A DNA stretch of 64,000 nt from Mesotoga infera (lineage in GTDB: Bacteria; Thermotogota; Thermotogae; Petrotogales; Kosmotogaceae). Under the pieces are notes generated by a model. That model was not told where the DNA came from. It searched no databases and saw nothing but the letters and a program-made list of their open reading frames with translations. Below are positions 8,075 to 18,200 of the stretch, in pieces (position 1 is the stretch's first letter; every line of letters starts with the position of its first letter). The stretch covers positions 310,001-374,000 of the forward strand of contig NZ_LS974202.1 in the NCBI RefSeq assembly GCF_900157305.1. The letters run 5' to 3'. The position numbers and the translations under genes were made by a program.

Positions 8075-10384
8075 TCAGACCTCCACCACGGTGACGCCGC
8101 TTCCACCTTCGCTGGTTGTTCCAATTCTGAAGTTTTTCACACCTTTTGCCTTGCGCAGATAGTTCCACACACTCTCTGCCAGTTTTCCCGTTCCCTTTCC
8201 ATGTATTATGTATCCCTGCTTCAAACCGTTTCTCCTAAGGGATTGAATGAAATCCGACACCAGGATCGGAACGTCTTCAGTGTAATTTCCGCGTATATCT
8301 ATCTCCGAACTTGTTATGGGAGACTGAATTTCGAAGGAGACCTCATCGACTGCTCTATTCACTTTCCCGATAACCCTTATTTTGGAGACCGGCACTTTGA
8401 TCGTTATCTTTCCTGAATCTACGATAACCCTGTCGCCGTCGATCGCCGAAACCTCTCCTTCTGTACCACCATCAAGAAGTCTGACTGTGTCCCCAACCTC
8501 TGGGATTTCTTCGTTCTTGTTGACGGCGAAGCTCCTGTTCTTTTCAATCTGGATTTTCAGATCTTGCAGTTTCTTGACCGCCGAAATTTTATCTCGCTCT
8601 CTTTCCGATCTGGAAAGGCTGATCGAGTTTTCTATCTCTTTGAGTATTCGACCCAGCTTTTCTTCCAGAGAAGCCATCTCTTCGCTGACTTCCCTGTATC
8701 TCTTCTCTTTGATAAGAGAAAGCTTCTCCTCGAACTCTCGGGTTCTGCTCTCCAGTTCTCTTTTTATGTTCTCCAGGGTTCTCCTCTCTTCCTCGAGAGT
8801 CGACCTCTCCTTGTGGAGTTTGCCTATCACGATTTCGAGGTCGCGTGCATCACTGTCCATGTATCTCTGTGCCTTGTCTATGATCTCCGATGGAAGACCG
8901 AGTCTTTTCGAGACTTCTATTGCGTTGGAGGAACCGGGAATTCCCATTAAAAGTCTGTAGGTAGGTCTGAGAGTGTTTACGTCGAACTCAACACTGGCGT
9001 TTTCCACATCTTCCCTTTCCATAGCGTACAACTTTATAGGGGTCAGGTGTGTCGTGAGTATTAACCGGCAGTCGGTCGATAGGAGTTTCTCTATAATCGC
9101 TATCGAAAGCGCCGCCCCTTCCACCGGATCGGTACCTGCTCCCAATTCGTCCAGCAGGACGAGGGAGTCGGCGTCCGTGCTTTTTATTATATCTATGATC
9201 CTTGAAATATGGGAAGAGAAGGTACTGAGGCTTTGTTCTATGGATTGCTCGTCTCCTATATCGGCGAATATGCTTTTGAAGTAGGGTATCGAGGAAGTTT
9301 GATCGGCCAGCACCGGCAACCCGCAAAGCATAAGCAATACGGAAAGTCCGATCGTCTTCATGGCAACCGTTTTTCCTCCGGTGTTCGGGCCGGTTATGAA
9401 GACACCGTTTATCCCATCTCTCATGTGAAAGGTTATGGGAACGACTTTATCGTCTTCTATGAGCGGATGACGTGCCTCTCTCAGCACGAAGTTCCTGTCG
9501 TTCGACGGTTCTATGAAGACACCCCTCCTCTTTCTGGCGTATCTGCATATTCCGTAGAGACTATCCAACACTCCCAGCGCTTCAAGAGAAGGTCCGAGCC
9601 TTTCAAAAGTACCCTGGAAAAGAAAAGTCAGCTCTCTGAGTATTTTTCTAATCTCCTCTTCTTCTCGCGATTGAAGAATCTTGAGGGTGTCGTTCAGCGA
9701 GATCAGCTCCTGCGGTTCGAAATAAACGGTCGCCCCACTGCTCGAAGAGCCATGTATTATACCCTGGTACTCGTTCTTTTTACCCGAGGAGAGGGGGAGC
9801 ACATACCTTCCATCCCTGCTCAGGACGAGAGTGTCGGTCAGGCCGTCTTTGTAGCGTGACATGATAGAGTCCAACCTGTTCCTAAGGTTTCTGGTAAGCC
9901 CTCGAAGCTCGTTTCTTATCTCTCTAAGTACCGGGGAAGCCTGGTCCTTCACGAGTCCCTCTTCGGAAATTTTCTTTCTAACCTCTGCAATAAAACCTCT
10001 CTCGCACGATAACAGCGAAGCCACCGCCACCACGTTTGGGCTGGAATCGGCCAGGGGTTCGAAGAACTCCTTTAGTCTGCAGGTGTTTTCCATGGTAGTT
10101 GCGCATCTGTTCAATTCCTCGCCTATGAGCGTATAGCCAAGGTTGACTTTTTCGATGTAAACATAAAGATCGTGGAAAACCGAAAAGGGCGGTTCACCTT
10201 GAATTCTCATGATATTTTCGAACTCGCTGGAACGCTTGTAAAGAAGAAGGGGATCCTCAAAAAAAGGTTTGAGCGACATCACCCTTTCCCTGCCGTACCT
10301 GGAAACTGTTTTAGACGCGATCTCCGAAAGTACGGCTTCGAACTCCAGAAGGCGAAGAGCCACACTATTGCGTGATGAATCCAT
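8075..10384 (-). CDS. mutS2: MutS2 family DNA/ribosome-associated ATPase with Smr nuclease domain
   Basis: MutS2 suppresses homologous recombination in some bacteria and in others rescues collided ribosomes. It does not take part in mismatch repair. The 769 residues comprise the MutS core and lever, then the ATPase with Walker A TGPNTGGKT (331-339) and Walker B LVLLDELGAGTDP. A long charged coiled coil follows (about residues 520-620), then a KOW-like strand region and a C-terminal Smr endonuclease domain with GNYTEDVPILVSDF and HGKGTG. It overlaps the upstream rseC-like gene by 20 bp. The start ATG has GGTGG 9 nt upstream. Confidence 0.97.
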   Translation of the reverse strand: MDSSRNSVALRLLEFEAVLSEIASKTVSRYGRERVMSLKPFFEDPLLLYKRSSEFENIMRIQGEPPFSVFHDLYVYIEKVNLGYTLIGEELNRCATTMENTCRLKEFFEPLADSSPNVVAVASLLSCERGFIAEVRKKISEEGLVKDQASPVLREIRNELRGLTRNLRNRLDSIMSRYKDGLTDTLVLSRDGRYVLPLSSGKKNEYQGIIHGSSSSGATVYFEPQELISLNDTLKILQSREEEEIRKILRELTFLFQGTFERLGPSLEALGVLDSLYGICRYARKRRGVFIEPSNDRNFVLREARHPLIEDDKVVPITFHMRDGINGVFITGPNTGGKTVAMKTIGLSVLLMLCGLPVLADQTSSIPYFKSIFADIGDEQSIEQSLSTFSSHISRIIDIIKSTDADSLVLLDELGAGTDPVEGAALSIAIIEKLLSTDCRLILTTHLTPIKLYAMEREDVENASVEFDVNTLRPTYRLLMGIPGSSNAIEVSKRLGLPSEIIDKAQRYMDSDARDLEIVIGKLHKERSTLEEERRTLENIKRELESRTREFEEKLSLIKEKRYREVSEEMASLEEKLGRILKEIENSISLSRSERERDKISAVKKLQDLKIQIEKNRSFAVNKNEEIPEVGDTVRLLDGGTEGEVSAIDGDRVIVDSGKITIKVPVSKIRVIGKVNRAVDEVSFEIQSPITSSEIDIRGNYTEDVPILVSDFIQSLRRNGLKQGYIIHGKGTGKLAESVWNYLRKAKGVKNFRIGTTSEGGSGVTVVEV

Positions 10385-10799
10385 CTGGCAGGACCACCTT
10401 TCTGACTATTCGGGGCATCAATTTCTGGCGGTTGCGCCTGTCGTATATCGATATGATGCCGTAAACCACTGCGATGGAAGCGAAGGCCAGCCCGACGGCC
10501 AATCCCTCGGATTTCAGGAATGTGTTAACAACTATCAGGACGGCGAGAAAAACGATTAGAGGAATACCGTACACTATCATGGCCACCCTGGTGGCGGAGA
10601 GCTTTCCGGTTTCTATCTCAACTGTATCGCCCGGTTCGACTTCGATGTCGTTTCTCAATGCCTGAATAGTGACTATTTTATCGCCCTGCGAAACACTGCA
10701 GCTGTTTTTGGAGCCGCAGCTCGCGCAGGCTTGAGTGCGAGCCTTTTCGAGGAGCACGGTATCCCTTTTCAGCTCCTTGACAATTGCCAACTCTCTCAT
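10365..10799 (-). CDS. RseC/MucC-like membrane protein
   Basis: This 144-residue protein resembles the SoxR-reducing RseC/MucC family. It has a short N-terminal beta domain with a cysteine cluster ACASCGSKNSC (Cys25, Cys28, Cys34), then GDTVEIETG. Two adjacent membrane spans follow (about residues 72-92 and 97-117), and then a basic tail. In proteobacteria RseC is tied to the sigma-E pathway or to the Rnf/Rsx redox complex. Neither is encoded nearby, so the role here is open. It has a good ribosome binding site (GGAGG) and overlaps mutS2 by 20 bp. Confidence 0.8.
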   Translation of the reverse strand: MRELAIVKELKRDTVLLEKARTQACASCGSKNSCSVSQGDKIVTIQALRNDIEVEPGDTVEIETGKLSATRVAMIVYGIPLIVFLAVLIVVNTFLKSEGLAVGLAFASIAVVYGIISIYDRRNRQKLMPRIVRKVVLPDGFITQ

Positions 10800-10812
10800 G
10801 CTTGATCCTCCG

Positions 10813-11322
10813 TTAGAACCGGTAAGTTATCTCTCCACCGGTTTGGAATACTGGAAGTGTCTTCTCCCCGAAGAATTGTTCGATCTCCAGTCCTACGCTT
10901 ATACCGAACGACAGGAAACCGACACGCACATAAAAAACGGGAGATATGGAGTAGAATAAACCGAACTTGCCGAAGTTCAAGACCAGAAAACCGGCCCTTG
11001 ACACGACTCTCAAACCGGCCGAAGATTCGCCGGTGAAATCATAGGCCTGACCAATAAAGATCTTCAGAACCGTATTGAAAAAATCGTTCTGGAAGTAATC
11101 CCTGGAAGAGACCGGTGAAACGAAAGAAACGCCCCCTCCGAGTTCCAGAGAATTCTTGCCACCGAAATCGAATAGGTAGGCCACACTTACACCATCGTAC
11201 ACGAACGATGGAGTTTCTTTGCCTACATTGGTGAAATGTCCGCCATCTATTATTATCGATGGAGCGCCCGTACAGAGAATCGATATCGTCAGAAGCACAG
11301 CCATCAGATACTTCTTTACCAT
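10813..11322 (-). CDS. Small exported beta-rich protein, possible outer-membrane barrel
   Basis: I do not recognise a family. The 169-residue product has a signal peptide (MVKKYLMAVLLTISILCTGAPS). After it come alternating Gly/aromatic strands (SVAYLFDFGG, SLELGGGVSFVSP, GLRVVSRAGFLVLNFG, RVGFLSFGISVGLEI), and the protein ends in Phe (EITYRF). A terminal aromatic residue on a final strand is the hallmark of outer-membrane beta-barrels. Its length would suit about eight strands. It has its own extended -10 promoter and lies downstream of the secretin and MEMO genes. An outer-membrane (toga) location is inference. Confidence 0.65.
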   Translation of the reverse strand: MVKKYLMAVLLTISILCTGAPSIIIDGGHFTNVGKETPSFVYDGVSVAYLFDFGGKNSLELGGGVSFVSPVSSRDYFQNDFFNTVLKIFIGQAYDFTGESSAGLRVVSRAGFLVLNFGKFGLFYSISPVFYVRVGFLSFGISVGLEIEQFFGEKTLPVFQTGGEITYRF

Positions 11323-11345
11323 CGATCACACCTCCAGCCCACAAA

Positions 11346-11354
11346 ATTATAGCA
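11346..11354 (-). promoter_or_regulatory. Extended -10 promoter before the exported beta-rich protein gene
   Basis: The minus strand reads TGCTATAAT, an extended -10 (TG-N-TATAAT), about 24 bp before the start codon. No good -35 hexamer lies 17 bp upstream, as is usual for extended -10 promoters. It falls in the 61-bp gap after the MEMO gene. Confidence 0.6.
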
Positions 11355-11383
11355 TGGTGGTTACTCAGTCGCGAGAAGAGGAA

Positions 11384-12211
11384 TTATCTGAGGATACTCG
11401 CCAGATAACCGACCGTACGGTATCTATCGCCTATAATTTCGCCGCTGGAAGTGTTTTTGAGAACTTTCATTTCCGTGAACATACTTCTTACCGCAACCAT
11501 TGGTCCCAATCCACAGGCACTTATACGTTCTTTTCCGGCCAGGCTGTACGCTTCTTCGTATTTCCCGTCTACCAGAAGCTGGACCAGTCTGGAATCCTTC
11601 TTCATCGTTGTTTCGTGAGGCTCGTAGTGGTTAAGGTCAGAGGAGGCTATTATCAACAAATCCTCTCTATCGCCTATAGAATTCTTTACTATATCGCCCA
11701 GAATCAGTGCTAGCTCAAGCCTCTGATCAGTCATCACGATCGGAACTATGCTTATTTGAGAATAGACGTACTGGAGGAAGGGAAGCTGCACTTCTATTGA
11801 ATGCTCGTAGAGATGCGCCGACGTATCTGCCTGAATCAGGCCCTTAGAGTTGTCTATCAGCTTTCTGCAGAGATCTTCATCGATACCCACTTCTCCAAAA
11901 GGAGTCGACCAGGCCCCATCAGTCCAGATAGACAGTCTGGTACCTAGTCCAGTATGATTTGGACCCACTATCAAGACAACAGCCGGTTGAACCAACAGAG
12001 AGGCTTCGTAGTATCCCCAGGCCGCCACGGGGCCGCTGGCCATATAGCCGGCATGGGGTACTATGAGACCGGACAATCCTCTCTTCTGCCCTCCGCCGGT
12101 CGGCAACATCCCCGGACCGGCCGGGTGCAAAAAGCAATTTTTTATCTGAATCTTTAGATCCTCGCTGTCGCCGGCGTAAAACTTTCCGCTGACAACGGGT
12201 TTTCTCGTCAA
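11384..12211 (-). CDS. MEMO1-family protein (AmmeMemoRadiSam system protein B)
   Basis: This 275-residue protein is of the MEMO1/AMMECR1-associated family, related in fold to class III extradiol dioxygenases. The conserved His and acidic motifs are present: VPHAGYMASGPVAAWGY (His53), VGPNHTGLG, EHSIEVQLPFLQY and IASSDLNHYEP. In many prokaryotes it occurs with AMMECR1 and a radical-SAM protein as the AmmeMemoRadiSam trio, but neither partner is next to it here. The enzymatic activity of prokaryotic members is not firmly known. The start codon overlaps the secretin stop by 4 bp (12208-12211), so the two are probably translated together. Confidence 0.9.
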   Translation of the reverse strand: MTRKPVVSGKFYAGDSEDLKIQIKNCFLHPAGPGMLPTGGGQKRGLSGLIVPHAGYMASGPVAAWGYYEASLLVQPAVVLIVGPNHTGLGTRLSIWTDGAWSTPFGEVGIDEDLCRKLIDNSKGLIQADTSAHLYEHSIEVQLPFLQYVYSQISIVPIVMTDQRLELALILGDIVKNSIGDREDLLIIASSDLNHYEPHETTMKKDSRLVQLLVDGKYEEAYSLAGKERISACGLGPMVAVRSMFTEMKVLKNTSSGEIIGDRYRTVGYLASILR

Positions 12212-15200
12212 GGCTGTACCACCTCCGCCGTGATGAAGATAACAAGCTCTCTCTTATCGGTGGTCTTGGTCTCGGTGGTGAAAAGCTTACCGATGAATGG
12301 CAGATCGCTCAAGAAAGGCATCTTGTTGACATTCACGGAGTCTTTGTTTGCTACCAGTCCACCGATTGTCAGTGTATTGCCATCACCAATCACAAGTTTG
12401 CTCTTGGCCTCTCTGGTCTTTTCACCGTAGAGCGTTCTGGTGCCATCGACATATTTCTCGGGTTCGCTGACCTTTATATAGAGGTCGAGAAGAATCTTCC
12501 CATCATCGTTGACCGTGGGAGTTATGCGTAACTCGACACCGGTGTTGAGATTCTCTATGGTCTCGATTTCCACCGGCCGACCATCGACGTACTCTATCTT
12601 TTTCACCAGATATGGTATGGTGTCTCCTATATGAATGGTCGCCTCTTCACCGCTCATCGAAACTATCGAGGGGCTGGATATAAGGTCGGAATCAGCGTCT
12701 CTATCCTTGAGATCGGCACTGATGTTGGCATTTGCAGTGTTCACTATGCTGTCCAGTATCTTCGAGATATCGAGGTTTTCGAAGATCTTGAAATTCAGAT
12801 CGATAGAACCGTTCTGGATTATTACATCGGGATTCGTGATTTCCAAGGACGTGGTGAAATCTCTCTGCATCTCATCCACTAACGACTTATCCACTAGTTT
12901 GGTCTCTATTCTGACCTGCTTCTTCGGTTTGGCCAGAGAACTGGCGATTTCGTCGAATATGCTGTCCACTTTGGACTTTGCGAGCCCTCTAACTACTATG
13001 TAACCGTTGACCGGGTCGGAAAGAACCTCTCCGCCGTAGAATTCGATCAGTTTCGTCACTTCTTCGACGTTGTGGTAAACGCGATATACGAGCTCTATGT
13101 CCGTCGCTTCCTGACCGGACTTCTGTTCCTTCTTAGTTACGGCGTATATATTGTCTATCCTGCTTATGGAGACGGGTTTCGTAGCGTTGATAACCTTAAC
13201 CAGACTTTCCCAATCGATCTCTTTGACGGACATGGTTATGTTTTCATCTATCACATCTATGAACAGCAAGGGAATATCGAGCTTTCCCGCTACGACTCTA
13301 AGCAACCTTTCGAGGTCCTGGTTAACCACATCTATGCCAATCTTTGACCCGCTGACTGTAACACCCTTCTCGACTGGATCCACGGCCTTCCTGGACTCTT
13401 GAACATTCTTTATCATCGCTTCGGCGTTGTCTAGAACCATTGAGCTCTTGGATTTAAGAAGTATCATCTGCAGGTTCTCGAAGGTCTGTACCGTCAGGCC
13501 ATCTATAGCTTCTCTGAGCAGAGAGGCGAGCTCCTGAGGATCTACCGTTAGATCAGTAACGTATCTGGATATCTCTCTGTCGGCCGCTGCTTCTTCAATC
13601 GTTTTTGTTAATTTCATCAGGGAATCCGGATCTCCTATGAGCAGCCATTGTTTATCCAGTTCCACGAACTCCGCCTTCAGGTTCAGTTTGCTTATCATTT
13701 CCGAGAGTTGAATCTGCGTCACCAGACCTTTGTCGATCCTAACGGATTCTCTGGCCGCCTTGTTGGCAATGAACAGGAGCGCTTCCTCGGCCATAGCCAG
13801 GTCGTTCTGAGCACCTATTCCAACTATCCTGCCTGCATATTCGATCACCGAACCCAACTTTATACCGGCGGCTTCAAGGTAGTTCTGAATATCCACCACA
13901 CTCCATCCACCAATCACCGGAAGCTCATAAAAAGTTTGTTTCCCGCTTCCATTCTCTTCCATGGAAGTGCGAAGTTTTTCTAGAAGGTTTGTGGAAGCTT
14001 CGATAGCGTTCGCCTTGCCTACAAATATCAATCTTCCGCTGAACTTTCCAATCGTTACCTTTATGCCTATCTCTTCGAGAATGTTCCGTAAAGCCTCCAG
14101 ATCAAGCTCCTTTTCAAGTGTAGGACTAAGGGCAACAATACTATAATCCAGGAGCTTTTCGCCGGCACCGGCCGCCTGGAAAATCACGGTTATCAGATTC
14201 TGTACATCCTCGGCGGCACCAACCAGCATATAGCGAGATGGACTCACCTGAATTATAGAAACGTCCAGTAAGAGATCTTCGGCCATTCTCTGTAGAATTT
14301 CGGGATCCAGGTTCTCGGGAAGGTCTACGTACTCGAAGTGTACACGCTGGTTGTCGTCTATGTAATTAACAGCCGCCTGTGCCAGATCGATCGATTCTGT
14401 ATCGCCTACCAAAAGATATCCACCGCTCACATCGTATATTCCTGCGAGTCCTATTCCCTTGGCGGTGAGATACATGTTTAGAGTAACTGAATCTATTCCA
14501 GTGATGGCTTTGATGAACCTGAACTGGTTTATCACACCAGTTTTCTCAACGACCAGTCCTTTAAGAATCTCCTCGAAACTCTTCAAGTCCTTTTCCGTTC
14601 CTATCATGAAGACTCTATCACCGACGATCTGGAACTTCAACTTCAATTCCATCAAGCCCGCGATCGTTTCGAGCTGGCCGATCTCAGTTCCGACCGGCAT
14701 TGCGAAGGTTACATACGATATCGATCCATCGGTCGATGTACCGCTCGCGTCGATGCCGATGCGGAGTGAAGATATCAACTGCTGTCCCTTGCTAAGGGAG
14801 TCTTTTGTACCTACCATGATGGCGTAATCGCCGGCTTCTATCAATCGAATAGGTATCTGTATGGACTCGAAGGCCGTCTGGAGCTGCCCGATAGTTAAAT
14901 TCTTGGGCAGTATCGTGATAGTATAGGATAGCGGCTCTTCGGTACCGCCAATGTCTTTGGACAGCGATTCGAAGACATCCAGCGCAGCTTTTACACCCCC
15001 TTCACTACCGGTGAAAACCATCCAGTCCTCGTTTTCCAGGATTTCAACAGATATCCCGATGAGCCTGAACAGCTGACCCAACAACTGCGTCGTTACTCCT
15101 TCCTTTATTTTCACGATTTCGTAGGTGTTTCTCTCACCGGTATCGCCGGTGGAAACCATTATCAATTTTTCAAGAAGCGACTCAGCTTCGTCCAGAGATT

Positions 15201-18200
15201 CGGTCTTTCCGGCGAGTAACAATACATTACCCACTTGCAAGAGTTCGAGTTCGATACCGGTCTTTCCCAGCGCCTTTTCCACATCGAATAACGTGAATCC
15301 CGACGGCAAAGAAAGTAGCCTGTATGCCTTCTCCACAGATTCGGCCGATTGTTCGGGTCTGAAGATCTCGACGAGTCTCCTGGTCTCTTCTATGTCCGCA
15401 ATACTTCCCGTTACGAGGAGTTTATTGCCGTTCCTGATGATAGTGCTGGGGATCTTCAAGGAATTTATAGCTTCGTTCACAACGTCGATATTCATATCAG
15501 CCGGTACGTCGATGACCTCATAAGCGAGCTTCATCACCTCGGGCCTGCTACTGGTGCCATGTAAATCGCTTATTACACTTACGACCTTCGGCAGAGATTG
15601 TGGATCTCCCACCAGAATTAGCACATTACCGACCTGCGTGAGATCGGCCTCAAGGCCTATCTTTTCGAGAATGCCAGAGAGAGATGCAAGATCGAAGCCT
15701 GTCGGCATCGAAATCGTCGTATACTCTCTGGTAACATACTGCACCGGAACTTCCTCTGGTCTGAACTCTGAAAGCAATTTCTCGGCCAGAGCGTTCTCTT
15801 CACTAGTTCCTACGAAGACTATAGAATCGGAAACCTGGACGATCCTGGATGATATCTTGAGCGAATCCAGCAGCGATTCGAACTCGGTCAGTCCTACACC
15901 GGACGGAAGCGAGGATATCTTGTAGGAGACCGTCTCTTTGCTTCCGCCTTCCAGAGCGCCCGATATATTAGTCATAAGACTCTTGAAGGAATCCACACTG
16001 CCCGTAGTTCCTATAACTACAATATTCCCGGCAACCGGGATCATCTCCACGTTCAATCCGAGCCTCTCGGCCAGGAGACCGGCTTCTTCCATTGTCAAAG
16101 TCTCTGGAAGTGCAACGACGGAGTAGATCTTCTCAATGTCTTCTAGGGCTTCCTCCGGTCTCAAATACTCAACGATATCACCCGCTTTTCTGAGATCGCT
16201 GTCAGGACCAATCAACATCAAGCGACTATCGATCTGAACTGTGGATATGCTCAGGCCCATATCGGTCATTATCTTCTGGAACTTTTCGAGGGTTAATTCC
16301 GCGGGCAGATCGATAAGAGTGTAGGAAAGGGCCTTCCCAAGTCCGCTCCTGATAATTTCGTCGAGCATAGCAATGGCCATTTTCACGTCTTCTTCAGGCC
16401 CCGAGATAGACATGCTCTGTCCGAGTCTCGTGTAGGAGAGGTTGAATCCAGAAGACAAAAGTGTATCGCGCAACTCTTCAAATTCCATACCTGAAGGAAT
16501 GGCGTAAAGCTCAGTTGCTTTCTTGATCTTTATATCCAGATCGTCAAGAAGAGCTTTCACCTTCTCAAGATCCTTTCGAACACCAATCAGAAGATAACCC
16601 CGACTACTCTCCTGGAAAACCAGAACATCCACATTCATGGCCTGCAGGAAATTGCCCAGGATTTCTCCAGTCCAACCTTCAAGCAAAGGATAGAAGGCAA
16701 CAGTGGTCTCAGTTGCAGTAGAAGTGGAATCGATCTTTTTCAAGAGATTCTTGAGGGAGTTCAGTTCCGACGGTTTGCCGACGGCGACTATGCTATCTCC
16801 TTCACCGTAAACTTTGATGTTTATCCCCATACTCGCCAAGATTTCTCTCAAATAATCCAGGTCAACTCCAACGTTCGTGAGCGTCTCTATCTGTGGAGCT
16901 TCTTCTGCCGGCTGTTTGACAGCAACCTCGTTCAATATGCTCCTCAGATTCGATATATCCTGTTCCTTACCGTATACTACGAAACTGTTTCTCATTTCAA
17001 ACACCGAAACATCGAGTTTCAGGGTCTCCTTGATACCGTTTAGCTCTTCGAGGGTGACCTCTCTGGGAACTATCGCGGTTATTCTGTGCTCATCGACGAT
17101 ATCGTTCCTGATAGTCAAGAATCTTTCCAGTTCACTCTGAGTGCCGATCATCACCAGCTTTCCAGCGACAGAAAGGGGATAAACGTTCAGGTTGAACGCT
17201 GAGATCACAGACTGAGCTGCTGCAAGATCGAACCCGTCTCTGATTTCTAGTGCGAGGTAGCTCTGCACCCCGGGAACTATTTGAGCCTCTCTTCTAGACA
17301 GAATAGAGGTTGCCGTTTCCCTGGCTCTATCTATCGCTCCTTGTACACCTACCACGATCGTACCCGTCGGGGTACCAAGGATGTCCACCGTAATGCCAAG
17401 TCTTTCGAAGATCGCTTTGAAATTCTCGATCTCCTCGGTTGGAATGTCTATGAACGTGAAGAGAATTTGATCCCCTGTCTGTGTGATCTCAACATCTTCT
17501 TTCAGTTCATCTAAGACCTTCAATGCCTGCAAAATGTCTCTCTCTGGACCTATAAGCATGGTCTTTCCATCTGTTATGACAACGGTGACCGAGAGTCCCA
17601 TTCTTTCGAAGAGAAGTTCCAAATTTTGAACTGAGGGAAGTGAATCCACAATTCTGTAATGAGGTTTCTCCAGTCCGGTCAGTCTCGAAAGCTCTTTCTG
17701 TATCCTGTCCAGTACTCCCGATGGACCTACAATCAGATAGCCCGATTGGATGGAAGTTATACTTATCTTTGCCCAATCCTTTTCTCCGAGATAGCTTCTG
17801 AGATAAGTGGTCAGTTTTCCTTCTTCCCAGCCGACTAAATTGTTGAACAATCTCGATTCCGTCGTCTCGTCTATTTCCAATTTGGAAAGTATTGATTGCA
17901 CTACTTCTAAAGCCTTGTCAGTCTCAAGCTCTTCACCAACAAGAATTACTCCCGAAGGCGAAGAAAGCAGTTTCACCGGGAGCTTCAGGTTATCGAGAAT
18001 ATTCGAGAATTCATCCATTTTGTCGATCGGTATTTCCGTAAAGACATACTTCAATTTTTCGTCGACGGCTATCACATCGGTTCGGTCGCTTATGGAACTT
18101 ATTATATCTACGGCCGAATCGATTGCCTCTCTGTAACCCACAATAATCATGTTGTTTCCATAACCGATAACGGTGACGGCTATTTTCATCTCTTCGAGTA

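Noticed and set aside
7861-8168. Longer start for acpS and an overlapping frame within 7861-8168
   Set aside because: The extension runs inside mutS2 in another frame. The start at 8063 gives the normal AcpS length and N-terminus.
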